DNA from: JAFEDN01 sp963844565
Lineage (GTDB): Bacteria; Pseudomonadota; Gammaproteobacteria; Coxiellales; Coxiellaceae
Assembly (NCBI GenBank): GCA_963844565.1
Contig: CAWJON010000002.1
Location: forward strand, 248,001 to 312,000
DNA length: 64,000 bases
Direction of reading: 5' to 3'
The notes beneath the pieces were generated by a model. It made no database searches. It worked only from the letters and a program-made list of their open reading frames with translations, and was not told the origin of the DNA. This document shows, piece by piece, positions 52,963-62,747 of this stretch. The position numbers and the translations under genes are program-made. The stretch's first letter is position 1; every line of letters begins with the position of its first letter.

Positions 52963-55900
52963 TTAGATTGAAGTAGTATAGCCTAAATAGTCTAACACTT
53001 TTTTTCCGGGCAAATCCTTATCTAAAGTTCCAGCGAATAAGCCACAGGCTGATAGTGAAGCAGTAATTGACTTAATAAATTTTTGACCATAGACGGTTTT
53101 ACTCCAGTCTTTTGTGTGCGATAAGCCTTGAGCGATTATTGCTTGCTGTGCAAGGAGACACAGTGAATCAATTTCCTTTGCTGTAACATCTAAAAAGCTA
53201 AAGTTAGGCGTATGCATTAAGGGATTTCTTAAAGAGATTCGACAGGCGGTTACAAAATCAGCAAATTCTTTCGTTTGATTGACGTTTTTATATCTAACCC
53301 ATGCATCTCCGCAAGAAAATAATAGTAGTACTAAAGCATGTTTGCTAGTAGATTGGGATGTATAAATATCATTAATAATGGGCAATGCAAAACGAACATA
53401 TTCTTCGTGAATGGCAGGGACAAACTCGGCCCCATCTTTTTGCTCGTGAGAACGAGCAATGAGGTGAAATAATTGGCTTTCTCTCAATTGTAATCCAGAG
53501 ATATTTTTTTCTTCAAAAAAATTGATTAAAGATTGCAACAAAGAAGAAGAGTCGTTTATTTCACTTTCTGACAAGGTTGATTTTTCATCAAGCTTTTTTG
53601 CTTGCAATGAAACCGGCATCCATTCAATCAATTGCGCCGCTATTGTTTCTACGGCGGCTGGTGCTTTAGGTAATAAACCTGCCTTTAACAATTGAGGTAT
53701 GCTATGTCTGATGTAATAGATAAAATCTTTTAATGCAGTTTTTTCAGTGGTAGATTTGCTGGAAAAATTTATATTTTTAGCTAGATCCAAAATTTGCATC
53801 AACAATTCAGTATGACGGCAAAACATTTCCAGAGGGCTGGTTGTTGTCTGAAAGAAGGCCAAAATTAAATTCTGACAATTTCTAATACAAAGGTGAGAAA
53901 ATCTGCGATTTTGCTGATAGAATGATGTGTCAGGGGATTTTGATTCTTCAGACTCTATAGGTAAGGATAGTTTGCGTTGCTTCTTTTTTAAGGAAACTTC
54001 TTTTTTTTCAGGTGTTTTTACCGTATCTAATGATTTTCTCCGCCGGTGTTTTGGCGTTTCAACTGTTTTTTCATCTTTTAATTCTATCGTGGGTGTCTTC
54101 TCTATAGCATCTCCTGATTGTTCAGCAAATAAAATTTCAAGTTCTTCTTGCTGTGCAGAGGAGAATGACGCAAAATTCCATGCTCTGTATGCCGCAGGTA
54201 TTAATCCACAACCTCTTTCGATTAGCTTTTTGGCAAGGGAAAAGGTTTGCTTCAATGGTTGCGCTGAAAACTGTAACCAAATAGAAAGTGCGTTATCTCC
54301 CCATTTATCTCGTAAATCAGTATATAAGTTAGGTACTTTTACTAATAAATAATTTAGCATCGTCATTTGGTTAGTTTGACAAGTCACCATTAAGGCGGTT
54401 TGATTTTGATTATTTATTTCATTAATTAAAAAAGGTTGTTGCGCCATTATTTTTTCAATCACAAATTTTGCGCTTTCACAATATCCTCCACGGATCAAAT
54501 GCATTAATAGAGTGTCCTCATGTGCGCCCCAAATTGAATTTAAGTCAAGCGTCTGTTTTTGATCATAATCCATTAAAGATTGCTTGATTATGCTATCATC
54601 ATGAATTGTGCTAAGCAAAATTTCTAATTTATTTTGTGTAGGCGATTTTTCTTTAGATTCATCCTCTTCTTTAGGAGGAGAACTATCATTTTCACCCTTA
54701 TTTTCATCTTCTGATGGTTCTGGTGCGGATGGTTCATGGTTTTTCTCTTTCTTTTTTTCTTTTTCTTTTTCTTTTTCTTTTATTTTTATGCTTGGTATTA
54801 TTGCTGAGGCAAGAGCAGGGGCGCTTACTTCCCGTTGAGGAGTTGATTTTTGTTGCTCTCCCTCTTTGAAACAGTTAAACAATGCTTTCATTATTATACC
54901 AGCGGGAACTATAATGATTGTTGAAATAAAAAAAGGCGGGATACCTGATATAAAATAACGTATTTTACGCATCAATGGTGTTGAGTGGGGGAAAAGTATT
55001 AATAAGTAATCCAGATAATCATTTCTAAGTACTCCAATATACCAAGGAATTAAATAAACATTGCCGGATCGAAGAGCAATAATACGAGCACGGTTGTCGA
55101 AATTGTCGACTCTGGTCATCCTGGAGCCAAGAGCTAAAAGAAGACGTATCCTGATTATACGATCATCTTGTGCATCGTAGGTATCATCTGTAGGCAAGGC
55201 AGATAAAATGCCCAAAACTGAGGCGTTCCAAGTGGTATTGAAGGGTATTAACTCATTAATATCCGCACCATGCTGAGTAAATACATCAATCAGATTTTCG
55301 ATTTGCTTACTGAGTTTATATTTGGTAATCACAAGTCCAATCGGGGAGTTCATGTAGTTTTTGGAATTAACGACATAATCAGGATGATAACCGGGGTGGG
55401 CGCCACCTTTGGTGACTAATAGCTCGCAAAATTCCGGACTTAAGTTTTTTATGAGAGCTGCTTGTAAAATTGTCTTGTGAGCGTATCCTTTATATCGACG
55501 TAGATAAATGTTAGAACCCCTCTCTAACAGCGCCTGGGTGATAGCTAAACGTTCAATTTCTGAGAGATGAGACGCCAGCATATATTCCAAAGGGTGGTAA
55601 GGGTCAGAGGGAGGAGAGGCTATGGCGTCAAATCTGTCATCCTTTATTTCACGGGGTAGTGACAGAACTAGCTTTTTGGTAAGCTTCAGACGAGAATTCG
55701 TTAATGAATGATGTAGGAGGGTGCTTTCAAAGTTTTTTATCGTAAAATTTTGCGCGGCTAATAATGGTATATTTTTACCGAGCCGTATGATCTTGTTGAT
55801 GGTTTCATCCGATTCGTTAATACTAGGATCTAAAGCCGTAACGAATAATTCATTTAATTCAGGATATTCTTTAGAAAGTAAACCTTGCGGTTGTGGCATC

Positions 55901-55971
55901 GCGGCGGCGGAAAGGTTTGAAGATCTAAATAATGTTTGAGTAATAATCCAGATATTTAAAATTATACGCAT
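52963..55971 (-). CDS. Large ankyrin-type repeat protein, effector-like
   Basis: 1002 residues. A hydrophobic N-terminus (about 3-15) with NLSAAAMPQ may be a signal; a Met at residue 25 is an alternative start. Ankyrin-like units occur around 80-300 (TLLHHSLTNSRLKLTKKLVL; HPLEYMLASHLSEIERLAITQALLERGSNIYLRR) and 470-620 (DTLLMHLIRGGYCESAKFVI; QTALMVTCQTNQMTMLNYLL). A membrane helix lies near 345-367 (FFISTIIIVPAGIIMKALF), followed by a charged Lys-Glu linker near 395-415 encoded by a hexamer repeat. The C-terminal 350 residues are helical. Ankyrin proteins are typical host-interacting proteins in this order; role inferred only. Ribosome site AAGG. Confidence 0.7.
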   Translation of the reverse strand: MRIILNIWIITQTLFRSSNLSAAAMPQPQGLLSKEYPELNELFVTALDPSINESDETINKIIRLGKNIPLLAAQNFTIKNFESTLLHHSLTNSRLKLTKKLVLSLPREIKDDRFDAIASPPSDPYHPLEYMLASHLSEIERLAITQALLERGSNIYLRRYKGYAHKTILQAALIKNLSPEFCELLVTKGGAHPGYHPDYVVNSKNYMNSPIGLVITKYKLSKQIENLIDVFTQHGADINELIPFNTTWNASVLGILSALPTDDTYDAQDDRIIRIRLLLALGSRMTRVDNFDNRARIIALRSGNVYLIPWYIGVLRNDYLDYLLILFPHSTPLMRKIRYFISGIPPFFISTIIIVPAGIIMKALFNCFKEGEQQKSTPQREVSAPALASAIIPSIKIKEKEKEKEKKKEKNHEPSAPEPSEDENKGENDSSPPKEEDESKEKSPTQNKLEILLSTIHDDSIIKQSLMDYDQKQTLDLNSIWGAHEDTLLMHLIRGGYCESAKFVIEKIMAQQPFLINEINNQNQTALMVTCQTNQMTMLNYLLVKVPNLYTDLRDKWGDNALSIWLQFSAQPLKQTFSLAKKLIERGCGLIPAAYRAWNFASFSSAQQEELEILFAEQSGDAIEKTPTIELKDEKTVETPKHRRRKSLDTVKTPEKKEVSLKKKQRKLSLPIESEESKSPDTSFYQQNRRFSHLCIRNCQNLILAFFQTTTSPLEMFCRHTELLMQILDLAKNINFSSKSTTEKTALKDFIYYIRHSIPQLLKAGLLPKAPAAVETIAAQLIEWMPVSLQAKKLDEKSTLSESEINDSSSLLQSLINFFEEKNISGLQLRESQLFHLIARSHEQKDGAEFVPAIHEEYVRFALPIINDIYTSQSTSKHALVLLLFSCGDAWVRYKNVNQTKEFADFVTACRISLRNPLMHTPNFSFLDVTAKEIDSLCLLAQQAIIAQGLSHTKDWSKTVYGQKFIKSITASLSACGLFAGTLDKDLPGKKVLDYLGYTTSI
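54759..54781. repeat. CTTTTT hexamer repeat in ankyrin-type gene
   Basis: Nearly four copies of CTTTTT on the plus strand (Lys-Glu codons on the coding strand). Copy changes keep the frame. Confidence 0.75.
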
Positions 55972-56020
55972 AAAGCTACCTTACTTATAAAACTGTACCC
56001 TTTTTAACTTTTTTGATCTT

Positions 56021-56056
56021 AAAAAGCCATCTATTCCTGACTGTGTGGCTTTTTTT
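56021..56056. terminator. Bidirectional rho-independent terminator
   Basis: AAAAAGCCA (56021-56029) pairs perfectly with TGGCTTTTT (56046-56054) over a 16-base loop, followed by T on both strands. It ends the minus-strand acyl-CoA synthetase remnant transcript and separates it from the ankyrin gene. The rest of 55972-56251 shows nothing else. Confidence 0.8.
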
Positions 56057-56251
56057 CCGCTATAGCTACAACAGGTGTATGCCAATTATTTTCTCAAATT
56101 CTCGAACTTTTATAGTCACCATGTGACTGGACATGTCGGGTAAATGAATGTCCGTAAAAATCACGGTATATAGACAATAGTCTACATGAAAGGTTTTGAA
56201 AAATAAATATGTAAATCAAAAAAAATGACATTAAAAGGCGCAAGTTATTTT

Positions 56252-57229
56252 CTACATTTTCATAGAGCGAACATTAGTATTAGATTCCTGTATTTCTGAA
56301 GCATAGAATAATAATGCTGGTTTTGGAGATTGGTGCTCTATTCTTTGTTTTTCTTCCTTGGTCAAATCTTTTCTAATAATTTTCCCTGATATCGTTTTAG
56401 GTAACTCTTTTTGAAATTCAATAATAGAAATTTTTGCATAATGAGCTAATTTAAGGTTTACAAAATTAAGTATATTTTTAGCTAATTCAGACGCTGATTG
56501 AGTATCCAGAAGTTCAATATTCTCTTTGACTACCACAACGGCCTTTATCAAATTGCCTTTTATCGAATGCGGGCTGCCCACAACGGCTGATTCAACAACC
56601 TGTGCATGTTTCAGTAATTCAGACTCAACCTCAAATGGGCTGACTTGATATCCTGATGTTTTGACAATAATATCGCCTTCTCTGCTAAAAAAGGTAAACT
56701 GATTCCCCGTTCGACTAGCCCAATCGTTCGTGTGGAAATATCCATTTCGTATTGCTCTCTCAGTTTGTTGTTTATCTTGATACCCCTGCATTAACCCGGA
56801 ATTAACTTTTACAACAATTTCTCCTTCATTTGTAGTGAATTCTCCATCTTTCATCAACTCAATCTGATAACCTGGAAGCGGAACACCCATTGTTCCTGGA
56901 ATGATTTTTTCTTCTAGACCTGGAGGATAGCCAATGGCGGCGGTTATTTCAGTGAGTCCATAGATCTCACGTATAGGTTTTCCCCAAGCTTTTTTGACGT
57001 GAAAAAATATTTCTGGATTTAACGGCTCACCTGCGCTGGTGATTTCTTCTAATTGCGTTGGATATTGCTGTAAATCTTCTTGATGCAGCATTCGCCAAAC
57101 GGTAGGCGGACCGCAGAAACTGGTAATAGGATATTTGACTAAAGTTTCTAAACATAATTTTGCCTTAAATCCTGAGTAACCATACGAAAAAATAGTAGCC
57201 TGTGCATTCCAAGGAGCAAAGAATGAACT
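56252..57229 (-). pseudogene. C-terminal part of an acyl-CoA synthetase (AMP-binding), N-terminus lost
   Basis: The frame reads from SSFFAPWNAQATIFSYGY (from 57229) through FCGPPTVWRML, the adenylate motif IREIYGLTEIT, GYFHTNDWA, GDIIVKTSGYQVSPFEVE and the C-terminal Lys in PKTISGKIIRKDL. This is the second half of an acetoacetyl/medium-chain acyl-CoA synthetase; the first AMP-binding motif (P-loop, STG...PK) and about 250 residues are missing. Immediately upstream (57230 and beyond) lies unrelated DUF1016 sequence in a different frame with a stop (TAG) at the join. So it is a deletion or recombination scar and not an active enzyme. Confidence 0.85.
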
Positions 57230-57854
57230 CTACGCAGATTTAGCCCATCCAGGCGTTGAGCCTTTCCTTGAATGGTAAGAAAATCAAAGTTGTAAGGGTC
57301 TTTCAAAATTTCATTGGCTAAATCAGATTGGCTTTTAGGTAAATGTTGGTGGAAATTAGTGATTTTCTTTTTTTCTGCTCCTTGGCGTCCGTATAAATCA
57401 CTTTCTATTTGCATTTGTAATGCGGAGCGCGACCAGCCATTTTTAATAGTCTGTTCAGCATACCACTTTCGGATTGAGTCGCTTTTAATGGATTGAATTA
57501 ACAAAGAAATATGCCCCCACGGCAATTGCGCCACAGGTTGTGGCGCAATTGCCAAATCGGGGTAAAGATGAGCAAATTGCTTCATTCTTTGAAGATTTCG
57601 AACTGAAAAACCTTGCATTTCTGGAAAATTTTGGCGCATATCATGAGAAAATTGTTCTAAAAAATGCTCGCCCCATTTGAAAGCAGTTTGTTTTTCAATC
57701 AAAGTAGAACCTAAACTCCAATAGAATTTGATGAGCTCTTTGTTGGCGGCTAAGGCTGCGCTAATTTGTGTAGTTTTTAGTTTTTCCTTAATGTCATTAA
57801 AAAATTTAAGGTAATTTTTATCTAATCGTAATATCGTAGATTTTTTTAATGCAT
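57230..57854 (-). pseudogene. DUF1016/YhcG N-terminal domain, truncated at both ends
   Basis: The DUF1016 N-terminal domain is well conserved: ELIKFYWSLGSTLIEKQ, WGEHFLEQFSHDMRQNFPEMQGFSVRNLQRMKQF, WGHISLLIQSIKS, WYAEQTIKNGWSRSALQMQIES and DPYNFDFLTIQGKA. The C-terminal PD-(D/E)XK nuclease domain is absent; after about 57260 the frame enters acyl-CoA synthetase sequence. At the start, the only ATG (57854) is followed by TAA in its own frame, while the domain's frame is one base away, so the beginning is also shifted. Intact members are linked with restriction or defence loci. Confidence 0.8.
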
Positions 57855-58023
57855 GGACGGTGTCACATCCACATATTAGGATAAAATTGTCTCTAAAAAC
57901 AGGGGATTAGTATGACGAAATGTGCGGGTAAAATTGGTGCAAGAAAAGTCCCGTATTGTTTTCCGCTCAAATCTTGATTATTTATACTCTTCTGACTTTA
58001 TCTTCAGAAGGGGAATAAATAAT

Positions 58024-58593
58024 ATGCCAAAGAAGAACAGAACTTATTATTACGAAGCCATGTATCATGTGATGCTACGGGGCAATTATCGCCAATCAAT
58101 TTTTAATGATAACGAGGACCGTCTTTACTTTTATTCATTACTAGAAAATACTATAGAGAAGTTTAACTTTAAGGTCCATGTGTTTTGTTTAATGACAAAT
58201 CATATTCACTTCGTCATAGAAATAAAATTTGCTTCATCTTACGCGGGTTATTCTAATAGGAAATACAATCGTTCTGGGCACTTATTTCAAGGAAGATACA
58301 AAGCTAAGTTAATTCAAGATGAGAAATATCTCCTAACGTTATGCTATTTACATCCACCAGCTAAGATTTTATCGGAAGATCGAAGTCGAAAGACTGTACT
58401 AGCGAGAAGTCTTTTTGCTTATTTCGCTCATTATTACGCACATTATACGATAAAGGAAGTTTCTCAGATGTTAATTAAGGAGACGGAAACCGTTAGCAGA
58501 ACGATGCATAGGAACTTGCGAATGATGCAGAAAAACAATATCTTAAAAATAAGTATTATTAAAATAGAGAAGAATTTAAAAAAATTGGGTTAA
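58024..58593 (+). pseudogene. REP-associated tyrosine transposase (Y1/HUH), internally deleted
   Basis: 189 residues from ATG 58024 (AAGGGGAAT ahead). Y1 transposase blocks are present: MYHVMLRGNYRQSIF, HVFCLMTNHIHFVIE (the HUH metal motif His-x-His), NRSGHLFQGRYKAKLIQDEKYLL. Compared with known RAYT proteins, in-frame pieces are missing between VIEI and SSYAGYS and after LCYLH, where IHMNP and the following helices should be. The C-terminus (KEVSQMLIKETETVSRTMHRNLRMMQ) is a DnaA-like HTH tail. The catalytic Tyr (usually in a helix after the HUH) may be in the YAGYSNRKY segment. Probably inactive. It starts a 4.6-kb unit with the 331-bp repeats. Confidence 0.75.
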
Positions 58594-58787
58594 GCCTTCA
58601 AATTAAACAGTCCAAGACTGAAAACAGCAAATCGAAGCGTTTCTTTCGAGCAATTAGGTGATGAATTAAATAAACCATAAAATTCATGCCAAAATTAAGT
58701 TGTAGAAATTTAATGCGCATATTTCAAATTTTAACTGATTGATTTTTTGCAGTATTGAAGCAAAATAGGTGGATCTGACACTGCCAT
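58457..58787 (+). repeat. 331-bp direct repeat, left copy (RAYT tail and downstream)
   Basis: Identical in length to 62748-63078, with about 15 mismatches (roughly 95% identity). It covers the last 45 codons of the transposase and about 190 bases after its stop. Confidence 0.92.
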
Positions 58788-58987
58788 CTAGTAACCTATT
58801 GCCTCTCTGATCAAATTATCGAGAATGTTTAGCCTTTGCTATGGATCAAGAATTTAATCAAGAAGCGATTGATTGAAGTACTTACTAGATCTGAATATTT
58901 TTTATTCAAAAAAATTTTAAAGATTGTTATTCCTATCAAAATCATTATAATTTTGTGGAAAACATTACATTGCGGCAAGGATAGCTT

Positions 58988-61900
58988 ATGTCCAAATTAT
59001 CTCCTAATGAATTTCAAAGTGAAACTAAAGTTCAAAGGCTTGAATTTAAAAGTGAAGGTAAAAGCCTTACTGGCAATTTATTAATTGAAGACTCCGTGGA
59101 ATGCTGGTCTCTCCATTGTATCCTTGATGCAACTCTATATGGCCCTCTCCCAGATCATGATCGCTTTTTATTGAAAATAAAACCTAACGCAACGGATCAT
59201 CAAGCTGATACAGATTGTCAAGGATTTCTAACCTTGCCACTTGTGACCAATAAAACAGCATTAGGAGCAGGCTATATAGCGTATCGCTATCCTATTAGGA
59301 ACAACCACAACAGGTACCCAGAATGGAAGGCTACGTTTTCTCAAATTAAATTCAATGAAATGCATGACGATACCTACGAAGATCTTTCCTCTAGAGTACA
59401 AAACATATCTGTTTTCTTATCACGTCGGTATTTGGATGCAAAAGATATCCCTGTAGATTTAATCCCAACTCATGAGTATAGACTCCAAGTAAAATTTGTA
59501 CTAATCGTAAAAAATGGGAGAGAGATTCACACTTATGCTTCTTTAATAAGAGACGCCATTGAATTCCTTACCGGTGAAATTTATAAAAACAAGAGTGAAA
59601 GCATCTCAATCAAAATTGTTGAAGATTCAAGAAGAGGAGCAAATTTTTTTTTGGAGATAATTAATCAAACGATTAATTCCAATTTTTATATAGAACCACT
59701 CAAGTCTCTCGTTAATCGACAAGCTGATAACAAAGCAATGACGGTTTTTTATATCCACGATATGGAAATTCCTGATGCAATTGGTTTCTCTATAATACCT
59801 GGCCCACAACAATTCAAGTCTTCACATTCAGGAGTTTTTGTTAGGAATTCTAGAGTAATTCGAGATAATGGCCCCAGTATAGGTAATAGAATGGGACACG
59901 AAATGGGGCATAATATGGGGTTAATTCATGAAACTTCTTGTTTTGATCATGAGAAGACAAGCACTGATATCAGTGTTTGTCGCCACGTAATTGGAAGGAC
60001 TGTAGATCAGACTGAACACAAATTAACCTTAGCAGCACTAAAAAAAAATTTGATGTTTACCGGAAATCCAGGGACTCATCTAAATGGAAGGCAGAAATAT
60101 ATGATACAAAATGCACCTATTGTGAATCATAAAATAACCTTTGAAAAAATTCCGATTGACAGTTTAAAAATGGAAGCAGAAATTTATCAAAAAGTAGATA
60201 CAGATGAGATCGATTCAAAGGAAGATTTCGATAAGAAAAAGGAAGACCCAGATAAGAAAAAAGAACCCTCTCCTAAAAAACAAGATGTAGAAGTAAATAA
60301 AGTTTTATTTACTGTAAATACTATTCAAAAAGAACCGTTTTCAAATGAAATTGAAATAATATTATCTAATACACCTAAAAGGTATTGGTTATCCTACTAT
60401 CTTAATGTTGATGCATTTTTGTTTGAGGAGAATATTACTGGTTTTATTTTTAAAAGCAGATATAACAGCAATCCTCTACAAAAAAATCACTGGTTTTTGC
60501 AAAGTTTAATAGTAAAAATTAATAATCGAATCTGGTTTAAAAAAAGTGATATCGGTATTGAAATTGGAGCTTCATTAGAATCAGTGTTTACAAATGAATT
60601 AAAAAAACCAGAAATTGAAGAAGATAAGATTTCTACCACTAGTCAAGTTATGCAAACATTGAGTGTGCCGCCATTTTACAAATATCCTATTGCCATGAAT
60701 TTTGATCCTAATCAATCGGTAAAAATTACAGTCGATGACTGGAAACAATTAGATATGGAAAATTCTGCATTCACGGTGCAAATGTGGATATATCAAGAGA
60801 AAAATAATCACGATAAAAAGCTTACTTTATTGTCGGTAGGTGATGAGGATACAGGATTACGGTTTTGTTTATACAAAACTCATTATCAATGGGTAATATT
60901 TGGGAATAAAAAAAGATATGAATGGTCTGAAAAAATTCCAGAAATAGATTTGCAACGCTGGGTACATCTTTGCATAACTTATGATGAAAAACAGAAAAAA
61001 GGATTTATTTACCGTAATGGTGAGCAGTTTTTTGAAATTGCGACAGAAAATGGATTACCCGATAATCTTAGCGGAAGTTTATCTATTGGCGGTGACGAAA
61101 AGGGTAGCTGCTTTGAAGGAAAGTTGCGTAATGTTGCATTATGGAAAAAATTTAGAACTCTACAGAAAAATTTATCGGACATGTTTTTTATTAATGATTC
61201 TGATCCTGAATTGGCTGCCTACTGGCCTATGAATGAGGGCATGGGAAAAATTTGTTTTGATAAAACGGTTAAGAATAATCATGGCGTTATTTCAGTGGAT
61301 TCGAGTTGGTATATCCCTGAACAAGAACAATCCTATTGTTTACTCTTCACTCATCACGTCCAACCTCACTACATAAGTCTTCATCACCAAAAATTTGTGG
61401 ATCTAAAATCCACCGTCGTTATTATGGCCTGGATCAGATTTATGCAGCATTCGCAATCGTCAGATAAAGGAACGCGCATTATTGTTGGTAACGATATTTT
61501 AAGGTTAACTGTTTTTAATGGAAAATTTGGATTTTCTGCCTTGGGGGATAATGCAAAGTGGTGGTACATATCCACTGTTATTCCTCTGGATCAAGCAGGT
61601 TATTGGTTTCATTTATGTGGCCAATACAATCAGGAGCAGAAAACTTTGTCTATTTTTTATAATGGCCGATTGAAATATACCAGAGAAAGACCGGATTTTC
61701 AGCCTAAAGAATCGAAAGATCCTCGTCAATGGTATATTGGTGGACATCCTCGATCACGTCCTCGATCACGTTCTCCTTACAACATTCAAATTAAAGAAAT
61801 TATCTTATTGTCAAGCACAGTGCCTGAATCTACTATTTACGACTACCTTACTAGTAAAATTTTAGATCAAAAATATGAAGAATATTGCGTTGCCCATTTG

Positions 61901-62494
61901 CCGCTAGATGAAGGAGCAGGTGATAATGTATATGAGGTAAGCAATGGTAACCCTTTGGAAGCAGAGGGGGTGATAGGCACTTTAGAGGGAGATAATATTC
62001 AATGGAATAGCGCTCCGAAGCTACCTAACCTCATGGCGCGAGAGAATGATAATCTAAAACAACGAAAAAGTTATACCCGAAGAGAAACTCATTATGCCAC
62101 ACCAGTTTATAACCCTCGTGGTTATTATGGTCGTTTTTCTTCATTTTATCCTACTCCGCCACCGATTATGAATTATCCGTATAGTATTTATAGTTCCATT
62201 CCTCCACGATTGGATAGTCATGTTGTTCAACTGCCATTACAATATCCGGATCAACCTTATCCCCAGTATCAGCAACTTGCTTCTCGTTTAACTCAGATGC
62301 CCCCGGCTTTGGAAGCCAAAAGAAAGAGACAATATCATTCTATGAGCTCATCTCGGTCTACTGAGGGTTATCCAGATAAACCAAGTCGCCCTCTAAAACA
62401 CCAAAATACTCGCGGATATTCTCCTAGATTTAGATTTCAAACACCTATACAGGTTCAGGCTGGCCCTACATCTTTCGTATCCTATTCTGTGTAG
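58988..62494 (+). CDS. Metzincin-type zinc protease with two LamG-like domains
   Basis: 1168 residues. Residues 304-314 read HEMGHNMGLIH, a perfect HExxHxxGxxH metzincin zinc site, and NLMFTG near 354-359 gives the Met-turn expected about 40-50 residues later. The N-terminal 1-200 looks like an all-beta plus alpha/beta prodomain; a Lys/Glu/Asp-rich linker lies near 405-440. Two LamG/concanavalin-like modules follow (about 571-740, FTVQMWIYQ ... WVHLCITYD ... SLSIGGDEKG; and about 782-955, VVIMAWIRF ... WFHLCGQYN ... WYIGGHPRS), each ending in a helix plus YWPMNEG- or HLPLDEG-like strand. The last 160 residues are Pro/Tyr/Gln-rich. No Sec signal peptide. Ribosome site AAGGA. Likely a secreted protease acting on a host or surface glycan-bound target; inferred. 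Confidence 0.8.
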   Translation: MSKLSPNEFQSETKVQRLEFKSEGKSLTGNLLIEDSVECWSLHCILDATLYGPLPDHDRFLLKIKPNATDHQADTDCQGFLTLPLVTNKTALGAGYIAYRYPIRNNHNRYPEWKATFSQIKFNEMHDDTYEDLSSRVQNISVFLSRRYLDAKDIPVDLIPTHEYRLQVKFVLIVKNGREIHTYASLIRDAIEFLTGEIYKNKSESISIKIVEDSRRGANFFLEIINQTINSNFYIEPLKSLVNRQADNKAMTVFYIHDMEIPDAIGFSIIPGPQQFKSSHSGVFVRNSRVIRDNGPSIGNRMGHEMGHNMGLIHETSCFDHEKTSTDISVCRHVIGRTVDQTEHKLTLAALKKNLMFTGNPGTHLNGRQKYMIQNAPIVNHKITFEKIPIDSLKMEAEIYQKVDTDEIDSKEDFDKKKEDPDKKKEPSPKKQDVEVNKVLFTVNTIQKEPFSNEIEIILSNTPKRYWLSYYLNVDAFLFEENITGFIFKSRYNSNPLQKNHWFLQSLIVKINNRIWFKKSDIGIEIGASLESVFTNELKKPEIEEDKISTTSQVMQTLSVPPFYKYPIAMNFDPNQSVKITVDDWKQLDMENSAFTVQMWIYQEKNNHDKKLTLLSVGDEDTGLRFCLYKTHYQWVIFGNKKRYEWSEKIPEIDLQRWVHLCITYDEKQKKGFIYRNGEQFFEIATENGLPDNLSGSLSIGGDEKGSCFEGKLRNVALWKKFRTLQKNLSDMFFINDSDPELAAYWPMNEGMGKICFDKTVKNNHGVISVDSSWYIPEQEQSYCLLFTHHVQPHYISLHHQKFVDLKSTVVIMAWIRFMQHSQSSDKGTRIIVGNDILRLTVFNGKFGFSALGDNAKWWYISTVIPLDQAGYWFHLCGQYNQEQKTLSIFYNGRLKYTRERPDFQPKESKDPRQWYIGGHPRSRPRSRSPYNIQIKEIILLSSTVPESTIYDYLTSKILDQKYEEYCVAHLPLDEGAGDNVYEVSNGNPLEAEGVIGTLEGDNIQWNSAPKLPNLMARENDNLKQRKSYTRRETHYATPVYNPRGYYGRFSSFYPTPPPIMNYPYSIYSSIPPRLDSHVVQLPLQYPDQPYPQYQQLASRLTQMPPALEAKRKRQYHSMSSSRSTEGYPDKPSRPLKHQNTRGYSPRFRFQTPIQVQAGPTSFVSYSV

Positions 62495-62747
62495 AAATGA
62501 GATGCTAATATTTAAATATTATTTTATTACTTAAAATCCAATAATTGGAGTAATTGCTATCAATCTACTATAAAAAAAACTGTCCTGAACTTGTTAAATA
62601 TCATTAAGAGGGATAAATCGTGCATTAGCTTGAAACGCATGGGAAAACTAGCTGGGCAGGATCAAGATCACTCAGAGATCACTCAGGGTGGTCGAGTCCT
62701 GAATTCTTTATTATTAACGGATTCAGGACTTGACACTCTTAATCTCA
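62495..62747. other. Gap after the protease gene with palindrome
   Basis: No gene. It contains the hairpin 62692-62733 and two tandem 11-base units (62666-62676 and 62677-62687, GATCACTCAGA/G). A 97-codon frame from 62591 is only the tail of the right-hand transposase remnant with random upstream codons. Confidence 0.5.
62692..62733. repeat. 13-bp stem palindrome next to right repeat
   Basis: TCGAGTCCTGAAT (62692-62704) pairs with ATTCAGGACTTGA (62721-62733), one G-U, 16-base loop. It is REP-like or a weak terminator; it lies 14 bases before the right 331-bp repeat. Confidence 0.55.

Noticed and set aside
58836..59084. 82-residue frame before the metzincin gene
   Set aside because: Overlaps its start in another frame and has no ribosome site.
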